Below are positions 1 to 9,559 of a stretch of 33,868 nucleotides of DNA, piece by piece (position 1 is the stretch's first letter; each line of letters starts with the position of its first letter). Both the position numbers and the translations under genes were made by a program. Below the pieces are notes generated by a model, which saw nothing but the letters and a program-made list of their open reading frames with translations, was not told the origin of the DNA and made no database searches. Origin of the DNA: Roseibacillus sp. (GTDB lineage: Bacteria > Verrucomicrobiota > Verrucomicrobiia > Verrucomicrobiales > Akkermansiaceae); the NCBI GenBank assembly GCA_022448985.1, contig JAKVCR010000084.1:1-33868 (forward strand). Direction: 5' to 3'.

Positions 1-2537
1 TCCCCGCCACCGTCGAGCCAGGGGCGGTTACGGGTGGAGATGGGATTTCCTCCACCTCCGTGACTGGTCAGCGGTTCGATGGCATCGAAGGAGCGGAGCG
101 GGGCCGGAGCTCCCGAGGTGTGCACGTTGTAGTTGTTCACGGGGTCGGCGTTGAAGATCACGCCGGCGGCGTAGTGGTTCTCCTGGTAGTTCACTCCATT
201 CTGGGTGTAGTCCGGGGCGTAGGAGCCGGGGATCAGTTCATCGATGGGAATGAAGGAGGGCTGGATGACCGGGATGTCCGGGGTGCTGTTGGCATCGTTC
301 GGATCGGTGTTCTCGGTGACCTCGAACCCGTCGCTGGCGCCATCGCCGTCACTATCGGTGGCGAGGGGGTCGGTGCCGGTGTCGTTGGCATCAACAAAGG
401 TGCCGGTGCCGGTCTCTACTCCATCAAGCAAGCCGTCGCCATCGCTGTCGGAATTCAGGGGATCGGTCCCGGCGGTGATCTCGGCACCGTCAGCAAGGCC
501 GTCACCGTCACTGTCCGCCACGAGCGGATCGGTTCCGTGGGTGGCGAGTTCATCAGGACTGTTGAGGCTGTCACCGTCATCGTCCCCGGCAGAGAGATCA
601 TCCAGGTTGCCCGCAAGCGCAATCTCGAGGATATCAGCGATGCCGTCACCGTCGGTGTCATCACCGATGACCTGCCCCGGATTCTCAAGGCGGATGTAGA
701 TTTCGGCGTAGGGAATGGCGTGGTTCTCATCACCATTCTCCCAGAGAAAGCTGGTGGCATTATTCGCGCCGTTATTGACCAGGCTGCCGTAACTGAAGCC
801 CATGACCCCGTGGTTGCCCCAGTTCCAGGTGAAGATGCGGTCCCCGTCGTTGCCGCCGAGTTCACCGTCACGGGTGTCGCGGTTCTGGGTTCCAAGCTCT
901 CCACCCTGGACACCGTTGGTGGCCACCACTTCATATTCGACCTGCATGGCGGTATCAAAGTTCCAACGCCATGTGTTTTCAGTGATCGGGCGCCAGCGTG
1001 CTTCCTCGTAGGCGGAGCCCTCCGGATTACTTGCCCGCTTGATACGGATCTCCACCCCGGTCAGGTCGGCACCCGATCCGCTGATCAGGTCGTTGATGAA
1101 GGCCGTGCTGTAGGTAGCAGGCGCGAATGCCTCAGGGGTTCCGAGATCCTGGTTCACGTTGTCTGCCGATCCCTGGCCCGCTGCGTCCCAGCTCCAGCCC
1201 TCGCGGCCACGTCCAACCAGCAGCCAGCTATGGGTGCCGTCGTTCTCAACGTAGCTGCTGACGATCTGTCCGTCGGCGAGGAAGGCGTAGTTGCCGGTGG
1301 CCAGGATGCTCAGGGTGTTGAGCTCGGCGATGCCGGCCGGTTTTGAGGCGGCATCATTGGGATCGGTATTGAACGTGATCTCGGCTCCGTCACCCACTCC
1401 GTCGCCGTCACTGTCGGTGGCGAGGGGGTTGGTGCCGGTGTCGTTGGTCCCGACGAAGGTGCCGGTGTTGGTCTCCACGCCATCGAGCAGGCCATCGCCA
1501 TCACTGTCGGGATCGAGAGGATCGGTGCCGGCAGCGGCTTCACCCCCGTCGCTGGATCCGTCATCGTCCGAATCGTCATCGAGGGGATCAGTCCCGGCGA
1601 CGTACTCCGCCGCATCGCTCGATCCATCGTTGTCAAAATCGGTTGTCACCGGAACCTGCACCGGACCCGCGACATCATCCAGGCCATCAACCCCGTCAGC
1701 CGGGTCGGCATCGATGATCACCTGCTCGAAGGCATCCGGCAGACCGTCGGCGTCGGCATCCTCCGGAGGAACAATGAGGCCCGTGGGCCGAAGGCTGCCG
1801 TCCGCCAGGCTGGCGATCTGGTCCGGGGACAGGGCTCCATCATAAACCGCAATGTCGTCAATGAGCCCGGAGATGCTGTTGGCGTTGGTGTTGGCGGCTC
1901 CGATGGTCAGGATCCCATCGAAGGCGTCGAGGGCTTCGGCTCCGCCTCCACTGGCAGCAAGGGTGCCATCAACCCAGATTTCACGGTTACCCACGTCGTC
2001 CCGCTGGAAGACGAAATGCTGCCACTGGTTGGCGGTGACCGCCCCGCTCACGGTGAGGCGTTGCGGGGGGTCGCAGCACCCGGACTGGTCAAAGTAAACG
2101 ATTCCGTTCTCCCAGGGCACGTGGGCCTGAAAGCCGCGCTGGCTCCCGGTTGCCCCCGGTGAATTAATCCAGAACGAGCTGGTGCTTCCGACCTGGGTGC
2201 TGAACTGCCAGAAGCTCACCGCCATGGCATTGTTATTGGCAGCTGCATCAAAGTGGCTGCCGGCCGGAACGACGGCCGCCGCCCCGTTCCCGATCGTCCC
2301 GAGATCAAGGGCCCGGTCACCCGCCGTGCCCGTGACCCCGCCCGCGTCGGCGGTAAAGGCTGCGGGACCATTCAATACGGCATCGGGGGCATTCCCCGAG
2401 ACGTCCAATGCCACCGCAGGATTGCTGTCGTCATCGAAATCAAAGTAAGCGAGCAGGTCCAGGGCGTGGAGCCGCTGGATACTCAGGGAACCTGCAAACA
2501 GGACTATGGTGAGGAGGAACGAGGCTCGGGCAGACAT
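1..2537 (-). CDS. Secreted modular protein: LamG, TSP3-type repeats, fibrinogen-like domain (C-terminus off window)
   Basis: Reading the minus strand from the ATG at 2537 gives 845 codons without a stop to the window edge, so the C-terminus is missing. The protein begins with a signal peptide (residues 1-25, ending LHA). Residues 30-243 look like a LamG/concanavalin-A-like domain (LLAYFDFDDDSN near the start; FVFQRDDVGNREIWVDGTL inside). Residues 257-398 and 620-756 are Asp-rich TSP3-type calcium-binding repeats of the form DSDGDGLLDGVET. Between them, residues 405-620 resemble a fibrinogen C-like domain (SWLLVGRGREGWSW); this assignment is tentative. Families of this kind are usually extracellular adhesion or surface proteins; no enzyme motif is visible. 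It is preceded on the same strand by a PQQ-propeller gene, 164 bases away. A sorting tail such as PEP-CTERM may lie beyond the edge but cannot be seen. The start is supported by the signal peptide; I see no Shine-Dalgarno. Confidence 0.85.
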   Translation of the reverse strand, partial: MSARASFLLTIVLFAGSLSIQRLHALDLLAYFDFDDDSNPAVALDVSGNAPDAVLNGPAAFTADAGGVTGTAGDRALDLGTIGNGAAAVVPAGSHFDAAANNNAMAVSFWQFSTQVGSTSSFWINSPGATGSQRGFQAHVPWENGIVYFDQSGCCDPPQRLTVSGAVTANQWQHFVFQRDDVGNREIWVDGTLAASGGGAEALDAFDGILTIGAANTNANSISGLIDDIAVYDGALSPDQIASLADGSLRPTGLIVPPEDADADGLPDAFEQVIIDADPADGVDGLDDVAGPVQVPVTTDFDNDGSSDAAEYVAGTDPLDDDSDDDGSSDGGEAAAGTDPLDPDSDGDGLLDGVETNTGTFVGTNDTGTNPLATDSDGDGVGDGAEITFNTDPNDAASKPAGIAELNTLSILATGNYAFLADGQIVSSYVENDGTHSWLLVGRGREGWSWDAAGQGSADNVNQDLGTPEAFAPATYSTAFINDLISGSGADLTGVEIRIKRASNPEGSAYEEARWRPITENTWRWNFDTAMQVEYEVVATNGVQGGELGTQNRDTRDGELGGNDGDRIFTWNWGNHGVMGFSYGSLVNNGANNATSFLWENGDENHAIPYAEIYIRLENPGQVIGDDTDGDGIADILEIALAGNLDDLSAGDDDGDSLNSPDELATHGTDPLVADSDGDGLADGAEITAGTDPLNSDSDGDGLLDGVETGTGTFVDANDTGTDPLATDSDGDGASDGFEVTENTDPNDANSTPDIPVIQPSFIPIDELIPGSYAPDYTQNGVNYQENHYAAGVIFNADPVNNYNVHTSGAPAPLRSFDAIEPLTSHGGGGNPISTRNRPWLDGGG
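341..451. repeat. Direct repeat copy 1 inside the TSP3 array
   Basis: This segment aligns without gaps to 1400-1510 at a constant offset of 1059 bases, with roughly one mismatch in seven by eye. Both copies encode the Asp-rich repeat block that includes a Gly-Thr-rich spacer (TGTF..NDTGT). It points to duplication of a whole TSP3 block within the gene. Confidence 0.75.
1400..1510. repeat. Direct repeat copy 2 inside the TSP3 array
   Basis: Partner of 341-451. The shared core includes gtcggtgccggtgtcgttgg-like sequence; this copy reads ggttggtgccggtgtcgttg. The two copies flank the fibrinogen-like domain, which therefore sits between duplicated calcium-binding blocks. Confidence 0.75.
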
Positions 2538-2701
2538 GGCATGGGTTTATAATTGAACGCAGCATACAGATTCTCCTCCCTCTGCCTTGTCGAGCAAAAG
2601 CGGAACGTTTTCCTTCCCCGGCGCGCCGGGACCCCTCGCCCTGTTGAATCTGTCCCCCCTGCAATTCTGCTGAGAAGGAGTGCCCTCTCCGCGGTGCCGG
2701 C

Positions 2702-3991
2702 CTACTTCCTGCGGTAGCAATCCAGGCGCGCGCCCACCCGGAGATAGAGACTCTTATGAGCCAGTGCCGGACTGGCATCCACCCAGGTCACTTCGTCTCC
2801 CGGCCTGAGGTCAGAAGTAGCCAGCACCCTGGCCTCCTTGTCCACCTCGATGGAATAGGCTTCCCCATCACGCGAAAGGCAGAAAAGCCGGCCGCCAATG
2901 AGAAGCGGCGAAGCATAGAAGTTCCCCTGGAACTTCTTCTCCCACTTCGGCTGACCCGAGCGTGGGTCGACCGCCTGCAACACCCCCCGGTCGGACAGCA
3001 CGAAGAGGGTCTTTCCATCCGACACCGGGGTCGGGACGTAGGGGGCATGGTTCTCAAGCTGCCAGACCACCTCGGCCTTCCCGCCACTGGCATCGGGCGG
3101 GCGCACCGCCAGGAAGACGTTGTTGCCTCCCTCCCGTTTGCAACCAACCGTGAGAAGCGAGTCCTTCTCCCCGCTCCCGGCAAGAATATCAACCGGCGAG
3201 ACGATGCAGCGCTCATCGAAGAGGTCGGGCAGGGACCACAACTCCAGTCCATTCTCAACGTCCAATCCCCTTACCCCGATACTGGTACTGCTCACCACCA
3301 CCTCATACTTCGGGCCATCGGCACCATGACGCCTACGAATGAGCGGGGTCATGTAGGTCGTCTTGGGACTCGGACTGGGATACATCCTCTTCCATTCGGG
3401 CTCGCCTGTCTTCCCATCCAGGGAGGCCACGTATCCTCCCCGCTGGTGCAGGTGGGCGATGATCACCGAACCCTCGTGAGTAACGGGAACAATGTTCAAA
3501 CCGTGGGATCCCCTGAACTCCCCGATGTCGTATTTCCACAGCTCCCTGCCCTCGTGGGAGCAGGCCGAGAGCACCGCCACCTTGCGGCTGGAATCATACC
3601 AACTGAAAACCACCAGGTCCTCAGTCACCGCTGGCGTGGCCGCCGCGGTATTGTTCATCTTGTGGGTGCGATAGGCCCCGACCTTGACTTCCCTGCTCCA
3701 GAGCGGCCTGCCATCCACGGCCTCGTAGCATTGCAGGTGGACAAGGCCCCGGGAACGGTCCTCGGAAGTCACGAACACACGCTGACCCCACACCACGGGT
3801 GAACTGCTCCCCGGACCAGGCAGCGGCACAGACCACGCCCGCGTACTCTCATCCAGCTTGAGAGGGATTTCCTCTCCAGCGGCCACCCCGGATCCGGCCG
3901 GTCCCCGGAAACGGGGCCAGCTCTCTCCTTCCCCGGCGACACTTTCTAACAAGAGCAGGCTCCCGAGGAAAGTGGTCGCTATTCTTCTCAT
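2702..3991 (-). CDS. Exported PQQ-like beta-propeller repeat protein
   Basis: 429 residues. The N-terminal signal peptide (about residues 1-20) is followed by SWPRFRGPAGSGV, the motif that opens many secreted PQQ-like propellers of Planctomycetes and Verrucomicrobia. Blade motifs of the form DxxxGxxxW recur: YEAVDGRPLWSREV, LDGKTGEPEWKR, DVENGLELWSL and VDPRSGQPKWEKKF. The fold is that of BamB and quinoprotein propellers. I see no evidence for bound PQQ, and family members are mostly of unknown function. The ATG at 3991 is the only start that gives a signal peptide directly; there is no clear Shine-Dalgarno. It is divergent from the CotH-domain gene, with a 202-base intergenic region, and upstream of the LamG/TSP3 gene on the same strand. 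Confidence 0.88.
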   Translation of the reverse strand: MRRIATTFLGSLLLLESVAGEGESWPRFRGPAGSGVAAGEEIPLKLDESTRAWSVPLPGPGSSSPVVWGQRVFVTSEDRSRGLVHLQCYEAVDGRPLWSREVKVGAYRTHKMNNTAAATPAVTEDLVVFSWYDSSRKVAVLSACSHEGRELWKYDIGEFRGSHGLNIVPVTHEGSVIIAHLHQRGGYVASLDGKTGEPEWKRMYPSPSPKTTYMTPLIRRRHGADGPKYEVVVSSTSIGVRGLDVENGLELWSLPDLFDERCIVSPVDILAGSGEKDSLLTVGCKREGGNNVFLAVRPPDASGGKAEVVWQLENHAPYVPTPVSDGKTLFVLSDRGVLQAVDPRSGQPKWEKKFQGNFYASPLLIGGRLFCLSRDGEAYSIEVDKEARVLATSDLRPGDEVTWVDASPALAHKSLYLRVGARLDCYRRK

Positions 3992-4097
3992 GATTGTGGT
4001 GGACCGTTAATCCGAAAGGTCAGGCAGGACGCCACGCTGTCGCATTCCGCGCCCCGGGTCAATCGCCTCCGTTTCCCCGGGTCATGAACACCACCAT

Positions 4098-4126
4098 TTG
4101 ACGATCCGATGTAACCGGACTATGAT
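4098..4126 (+). promoter_or_regulatory. Sigma70-type promoter for the CotH/lamin-tail gene
   Basis: A -35 box TTGACG (4098-4103) is separated by exactly 17 bases from a -10 box TATGAT (4121-4126). Each box differs from consensus at one position. Transcription would start near 4133, leaving a leader of about 60 bases before the ATG at 4194. The TTG at 4098, which could be read as a start codon, is part of the -35 box and cannot be in the transcript from this promoter. The match is by eye only. Confidence 0.65.
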
Positions 4127-4193
4127 ACTATTCCCCCCCATTCACCGGCGTGCAGACTTGCCAGCAGGTGTCTCCCCCCCTATCTCCCCCGGT

Positions 4194-7100
4194 ATGGAAT
4201 GCCCCCAAACCCATTTCGCAAAGGGACTCCTTTTCAGCCTCTGTCTGCTGGCAGGGTCCCTCCTCTCCCCCGCCGCCCCCATCATTTCCGAGATCCTCGC
4301 CGACAACGAGTCGGGCCTCCGGGACCAGGACGGTGACTGGGAAGACTGGCTGGAACTCTATAATCCCGATCCCGACCCTGTTGACCTCGGGGGCTACTTT
4401 CTCACCGACAGCCCCGAAAACCTCCCCAAGTGGCGCATCCCCGATGACACAGTTCTCCTGCCGGGACAATTCCTTCTCCTCTTCGCCTCGGGCAAGGACC
4501 GGGCGGTGGCCGGGCAGCAGCTCCACACCAGTTTCAAGCTCGAAAACAACGGTGAATACCTCGCCCTCGTGGCGCGCGACGGCGTTGCCATCGTTGATGA
4601 GTTCGCGCCCACCTACCCGGTCCAGTTCAACGATGCCTCCTACGGAGTGGAACAGGAGCCAGTCCTCGCGGAGGACATCCTCGTCGACGTCGATGCCGCC
4701 TGCTCCACCTATGTCGCGGCCAACAACAACCTCGGGATCAGCTGGACCCAGGTCACGTTCAACGACAGCCTGTGGACCGCGGGCTTCCTGGGAGCTGGAT
4801 ACGAACGCGGGACCGGCTACCGCGACCTGATCAACACGGACCTCGAGGAGGTCGCCTTCAACCGGAGCCCTTCCGTCTATATCCGGGTTCCGTTTGAGCT
4901 CGAGCGCATCGACAACATCACCAGCCTTGCCCTCGACGTGCAGTATGACGACGCCGTGGTGGCCTACCTCAACGGCGTGCGGGTTACTTCTCTCAATGCT
5001 CCCGGATTCCTCGGATTCAATTCCGCCGCCCTGAGCGACCGGCCCGACACGGAGGCCCTTGATTTCCAGACAGTCTCCCTCAACAGCCACCTCCATCGGC
5101 TACGCACCGGCCAGAACGTCCTTTCCCTCCACCTCATGAACTCAGCCGCCGATGACGACGACCTGCTCGTCCGGCCCCAGCTCAGTGCCATCCGGGTGAC
5201 CGACCTCACCCTCGGCGAACTGGCCTATTTCTCCACCCCGACCCCGGGGCAGCGCAATGGCAGCCAGGAACAGCTCCCCACCAGCGAGGTGATCTTCTCC
5301 CACCGCAGCCGGACCTTCGTCGATGATTTCGATGTCACCCTCTCCAGCACCTTCCCCAACGAGACAGTCCGCTACACCACCGACCGCACGGAACCCACCG
5401 CGACCTCCTCACTGTATACCGGACCCATTACGATCACGGATTCCATCCAGATCAGGGCCCGCGTGTTTGGTGAGAACAACGCCGCCGGACCCATCAGGAT
5501 GCGAAGCTTCCTCAAGCTGGGCGAGGCTGACCTGCAGCAATTCAACTCCAACCTGCCCATTGTCATTATTGAGACCTGGAACCGGGGAGACCCGGGCGGC
5601 AGCAATCACCTGGACGGCTTCATGGCCATCATTGAACCCGACCCCGAGACCGGACGCGCCAGGATCACCGATGAGTTCGACACCGACACCCGGGTCGGCC
5701 TCAAGCGCCGTGGCTCCTCCTCCTTCGGGTGGCCCAAGTATTCAATGACCGTGGAAGCGAGGGACGAGGATGGTCTCGACAAGGGGATCACCCCCCTCGA
5801 CCTGCCCCGTGAATCCGACTGGATCCTGAGCGGTCGCTATCAGTTCGACCGCGCCCTCATGCGCAACGATCTCATCTACGAACTGAGCCGCCAGACCGGC
5901 GAATACGCAACCCGCACCAAATTCGTGGAAGTCATTCATAACGTGCGGGGCGGTCCCCTCACCTTTTCCGGCGACTACTTCGGCGTCTACTCCCTCATGG
6001 AGAAGATCAAGCGTGATGACAGCCGCGTCCCGGTGGCCCGCCTGGATCCACGCGCTTCCCGGGAACCCACGATCTCGGGTGGATACATGTTCAAGAAGGA
6101 TCGCCTCGACCCGGGAGATGGCGGTTTCAACGTGGCCGGCCTGGGAAGACTCGGCTGGGTCGAACCCAAGGAGCGGGAGGTCTCCAGCCGGCAACGTGCC
6201 TGGCTGGTGGCACACATGAACGAGGTCAATGCCGCCATCAGCGCGGGCAACGGGGTCAATCCGGCTACGGGCAAGCACTTCACCGAGTATATCGACCAAT
6301 TCTCATGGCTCCGCCACCACTGGCTCAACACCCTCGCCATGAACGTGGACGGCTTCCGGCTCAGTGGTTACTACTACAAGCACCGCAACGACACCAACGA
6401 CGGAAAGATCGGGGCGGGGCCGATCTGGGACTTCGACCGCACCATGGGCTCTACCGACGGCCGGGACGACAACCCCTCCCAGTGGGACGGCTCCGGCGAC
6501 TCCAGCCGGACCTGGAGTGACGGTCGCTATATCTGGTGGGGTCAGGTCCTCGCCCAGCCCGATTTCCGACAGGCCCACACCGACCTCTGGCAGGAACTGC
6601 GCGAAAACATCTTCTCCACCGTCAACATCGAGTCCGTCATCAATGACTTTGCCCGGCAGATTGACGGACGGGACCCACTTGGAGCGAATGCGCCCTCCCT
6701 CGGCCGCAGCCCGGCCGAGCGCAACTTCAGGAAATGGGGCAATGCCAGCCACCGGAATGAGGTCCGCACCCTCAAGCAATGGCTGCGGACCCGGGTCGGC
6801 TGGATCGACCGCCAGTACACCGCCAAGCCCCTTTTCGGTTCCGGGGGCGGCCTGAAGCAACCGGGCCTCGTGAACGTGGGCGACCGTTTCTCCTTCGTGG
6901 GCGAAGGAGTGTTCTTCTACACCACCGATGGATCGGATCCCCGCGCCCCCGGGGGCAATCCCTCCGGCACGGCGGTCCTCGCCAATGCGAACGACCCGGT
7001 TGTGATCGATGGCACCACAACCATCACGGCCCGGGCGCGTGATGGCCGCGGACTCACCGCATGGAGCGGTCCGGTGACCTCCCATTTCCTCGTCGGACCG

Positions 7101-8015
7101 ATTGCCGACGCCTCCAGCCTGGTGGTAACGGAGGTCCACTATGCACCTCTTCCGCCGGAGACCTCGGAGGAACTCGCTGCCGCCAATGATGCCTCGGATC
7201 TCGAGTTCATCGAGATGAAGAATGTCAGTAACGAGAGCATCGACCTCACCGCCGTGAAGTTTGCCGAGGGCCTGGACTTCGATTTCACCTTCTCCGACGT
7301 GACCTCTCTCGGGCCCGGGGAGTTCGTTCTCGTCGTGCGTAACAAGGCCGCCTTCGAGGCCCGCTACGGAACGGATCACAGCGACCGCATCGCGGGCGAA
7401 TACGCTCCCACCCGCCTTGAGAACGCGGGCGAGCGCCTCCACCTCGTTGATGGACTCGGAAACACGATCGCGGACTTCAGGTACAACGACAGAACCCCCT
7501 GGCCGGAAGCCGCGGGCAGGGAAGGCGTGAGCATGGTCCTGGATTCCTCCGCTCTTCCTGAGCCTGATTACGATGTCGCCGGAAACTGGACCAGCAGCGC
7601 ACTTATCGGCGGAACCCCCAACGCCGACGAGACCTTCGAAGGCTTCACCGGCGAGGCTGCTGCGGACGAAGACGGCGACGGCTACCCCCGCCTCATCGAG
7701 TATGTCCTCGGCACCAGTGACAACGATCCGGACGATACCGCGGACAGAATCTCCATTGCTACGACGAACCTTCCGGAAGGCAGTGCTCTCACCATGAGCT
7801 TCCGCCGGATCAGTGACACCGTGAATGTGAACCTGATCCCCCAGTTCAGCGTCGACCTCGAAAACTGGTTTGGCGGAGAGGACTTCGTGTCCCTGGTTGC
7901 GGCCGAGGACCAGGGAGATGGGACAACCATCGTCACCTATCGGGCCACCCCGGAAGGACAGCAGGACATCTCCCGGCTCTTCATGCGCCTGCGGGCCGAG
8001 GTTGCCCGGGACTAA
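4194..8015 (+). CDS. Secreted CotH-kinase and lamin-tail-domain protein
   Basis: 1273 residues from the ATG at 4194, chosen because it directly precedes a signal peptide (GLLFSLCLLAGSLLSPAA) and lies downstream of the promoter. Domains in order: lamin-tail (LTD) at about 29-140 (ISEILADNESG..DWLELYNP); a beta-sandwich with YDDAVVAYLNG at about 160-335; a chitobiase/hexosaminidase C-terminal-like domain at 365-440 (VRYTTDRTEPT); CotH kinase-like at about 455-860; a second chitobiase-type domain near 900 (VFFYTTDGSDPR); and a second LTD at about 974-1145. A tail containing DGDGYPRLIEYVLG ends the protein. The CotH domain keeps GPIWDFDRTMG (WDFD at 745-748), matching the metal-binding DxD region of spore-coat CotH, an atypical protein kinase. 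Its substrate here is unknown. The 3' end converges with a sulfatase gene, with 21 bases between them. Confidence 0.9.
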   Translation: MECPQTHFAKGLLFSLCLLAGSLLSPAAPIISEILADNESGLRDQDGDWEDWLELYNPDPDPVDLGGYFLTDSPENLPKWRIPDDTVLLPGQFLLLFASGKDRAVAGQQLHTSFKLENNGEYLALVARDGVAIVDEFAPTYPVQFNDASYGVEQEPVLAEDILVDVDAACSTYVAANNNLGISWTQVTFNDSLWTAGFLGAGYERGTGYRDLINTDLEEVAFNRSPSVYIRVPFELERIDNITSLALDVQYDDAVVAYLNGVRVTSLNAPGFLGFNSAALSDRPDTEALDFQTVSLNSHLHRLRTGQNVLSLHLMNSAADDDDLLVRPQLSAIRVTDLTLGELAYFSTPTPGQRNGSQEQLPTSEVIFSHRSRTFVDDFDVTLSSTFPNETVRYTTDRTEPTATSSLYTGPITITDSIQIRARVFGENNAAGPIRMRSFLKLGEADLQQFNSNLPIVIIETWNRGDPGGSNHLDGFMAIIEPDPETGRARITDEFDTDTRVGLKRRGSSSFGWPKYSMTVEARDEDGLDKGITPLDLPRESDWILSGRYQFDRALMRNDLIYELSRQTGEYATRTKFVEVIHNVRGGPLTFSGDYFGVYSLMEKIKRDDSRVPVARLDPRASREPTISGGYMFKKDRLDPGDGGFNVAGLGRLGWVEPKEREVSSRQRAWLVAHMNEVNAAISAGNGVNPATGKHFTEYIDQFSWLRHHWLNTLAMNVDGFRLSGYYYKHRNDTNDGKIGAGPIWDFDRTMGSTDGRDDNPSQWDGSGDSSRTWSDGRYIWWGQVLAQPDFRQAHTDLWQELRENIFSTVNIESVINDFARQIDGRDPLGANAPSLGRSPAERNFRKWGNASHRNEVRTLKQWLRTRVGWIDRQYTAKPLFGSGGGLKQPGLVNVGDRFSFVGEGVFFYTTDGSDPRAPGGNPSGTAVLANANDPVVIDGTTTITARARDGRGLTAWSGPVTSHFLVGPIADASSLVVTEVHYAPLPPETSEELAAANDASDLEFIEMKNVSNESIDLTAVKFAEGLDFDFTFSDVTSLGPGEFVLVVRNKAAFEARYGTDHSDRIAGEYAPTRLENAGERLHLVDGLGNTIADFRYNDRTPWPEAAGREGVSMVLDSSALPEPDYDVAGNWTSSALIGGTPNADETFEGFTGEAAADEDGDGYPRLIEYVLGTSDNDPDDTADRISIATTNLPEGSALTMSFRRISDTVNVNLIPQFSVDLENWFGGEDFVSLVAAEDQGDGTTIVTYRATPEGQQDISRLFMRLRAEVARD

Positions 8016-8036
8016 CGCCAGAACCCGGTCCCTCCC

Positions 8037-9446
8037 TTATTTCCTCTTCAGCCGCCCCTTGTACTCCGGGCGCTCCCGCCACGCCTTGAAAAACGGCCGG
8101 TAGGCATCCAGCTCCGTCCAGAAGATCCGGGGCGGCTGGGGAGAAGCAACCTTGCCGGAGGGATAATCCTTTCCCGCCACACTCGCATCAACCGTCGCGT
8201 TCCATTTTCGGAAGGCCTTGCGAAGGCGCTGGGCCACCTCCGGGTGCCTGGCACTCACCTCCTTCTTCTCCGCTGGATCGTCCCCAAGGTGGTAGAGCTC
8301 GAAGTCTCCCCTGCTCACGTTCTTCGAGTAGAGTTTGAACTCGTTGTCAACCAGGGCCCCCCGAGTCCCGCTCCGGAACCCGAGCGGCTTGCGGCGCGGA
8401 CCCAGCTCCTTCTCGAAAAGCGGACGCAGGCTCTGTCCGTCCTGCGGCTGGAGCATGGAGGCCGCGGGCAGACCCGCCACTTCCGCGAGGGTGGGAAAGA
8501 TGTCCATCGTTGCAGCCGGAAAAGAGGTCACCCGTGGCCTGGTGATTCCCTTCGGCCACTCGATGACTCCCGGCACGCGCAGGCCACCCTCGAAGAGCGA
8601 CCCCTTGTAACCCCGCAACCCGCCCACCGTGTCGGGCTTGAACCCGGAAAGCCCCCCATTGTCGCTGCAGAACCAGACCAGGGTGTCGCGGGCGATTCCA
8701 ACCTCGCGCAATCCCGCCCGCAGGGTTCCGAGACTGCGATCCATGGCCGCTAGTTCCGCATAGTGATGCTGCGACTTCTCATCGAGATTCGCAAAGAGCT
8801 TGAGATCCCGTTCCAGGCCCATCCACGGACTGTGCGGGGTGCCGAACCAGATCACCGTAAAGGAGGGTTTCTCCGCCCTGGCCTGCGCACCGATGAACTT
8901 GAGCGCTTCCGCCACGATGACTTCCGAGGAATCGCCCGTGAACTCCTCGAACTTCCCCTTCCGGCTCATGACCGGATCCTTGTCGAAGAAATTGGTGACC
9001 GAAAGCCACGCGTCGAATCCGAAGCCGCCCGGGCCGTGGGTGTCTTCCTTTAGGATGGGAACTCCCGGCCCACGCAGGCCGTTGAGGTGCCACTTCCCGA
9101 AATGCCCGGTGGCATAACCCGCTCCGCGGAGCGCCACCGCCAGGGTCTTCTCCTGCTTGCGCAGGGCAAACCCGTGGCTCTGCACTCCGGTCCGGTTGTG
9201 CGTCCGCCCGGTCAGGACCGTCGCCCGCGTCGGGGAGCAGACCGGACCCCCCGCATAAAACCTGTCAAAGCGCAGCCCCCCCGCCGCCATCGCATCGAGG
9301 TGCGGGGTCTTGAGAGCCGGGTGGTTATAGTAACCCGTCTGCCCCCAGCCCATGTCGTCAGCCATGACGAGGACGATGTTTGGCTTTTGCGCGTCGCAGG
9401 GGATGAAGGCAAGGAGCAGGAAGAAGGCGGGAAGAAGAATCCTCAT
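8037..9446 (-). CDS. Exported sulfatase, CxPxR type
   Basis: 469 residues from the ATG at 9446, which opens a signal peptide (MRILLPAFFLLLAFIPCDA). The reading frame is open further upstream, but that extension has no export signal. The mature N-terminus is KPNIVLVMADDMGWGQTGYY, with the paired metal-binding Asp at 30-31. The signature CSPTRATVLTGR follows at 70-81. In this family Cys70 is converted to formylglycine, the catalytic nucleophile that hydrolyses sulfate esters. FCSDNGG is a further active-site region. Length is normal for family S1 arylsulfatase-like enzymes. The substrate cannot be read from sequence; sulfated polysaccharide is likely. It is 113 bases downstream of a second sulfatase on the same strand and may be cotranscribed. 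No sulfatase-maturing enzyme is in the window. Confidence 0.93.
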   Translation of the reverse strand: MRILLPAFFLLLAFIPCDAQKPNIVLVMADDMGWGQTGYYNHPALKTPHLDAMAAGGLRFDRFYAGGPVCSPTRATVLTGRTHNRTGVQSHGFALRKQEKTLAVALRGAGYATGHFGKWHLNGLRGPGVPILKEDTHGPGGFGFDAWLSVTNFFDKDPVMSRKGKFEEFTGDSSEVIVAEALKFIGAQARAEKPSFTVIWFGTPHSPWMGLERDLKLFANLDEKSQHHYAELAAMDRSLGTLRAGLREVGIARDTLVWFCSDNGGLSGFKPDTVGGLRGYKGSLFEGGLRVPGVIEWPKGITRPRVTSFPAATMDIFPTLAEVAGLPAASMLQPQDGQSLRPLFEKELGPRRKPLGFRSGTRGALVDNEFKLYSKNVSRGDFELYHLGDDPAEKKEVSARHPEVAQRLRKAFRKWNATVDASVAGKDYPSGKVASPQPPRIFWTELDAYRPFFKAWRERPEYKGRLKRK

Positions 9447-9559
9447 GAATTGATCAGGCTGGGGGAGGCATCCCACCATGCTTCCCCCGGCCTGGCAACT
9501 CATCACGATCCGCAGGAGCTGCGGCCTGCCTCCCCGGACATGGAACCTGTCCACCCGGT

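Noticed and set aside
60..1346. Long plus-strand open frame opposite the LamG/TSP3 gene
   Set aside because: It is Val/Gly-rich and lacks a recognisable fold. The minus strand reads as clear LamG and TSP3 repeats over the same bases, so this is a shadow of GC-rich codon bias.
2546..2553. TATAAT-like sequence just upstream of the LamG/TSP3 gene
   Set aside because: On the minus strand no acceptable -35 box lies at the right distance, and the transcript would be almost leaderless. The evidence is too weak to call a promoter.
4098..4193. TTG or upstream ATG (4122) as start of the CotH gene
   Set aside because: The TTG lies in the -35 box and the ATG at 4122 lies within the -10 box. The ATG at 4194 gives an immediate signal peptide.
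4128..5096. Minus-strand open frame of 322 codons
   Set aside because: It is opposite the lamin-tail region of the CotH gene, has no signal or motif, and its composition is that of a shadow frame.
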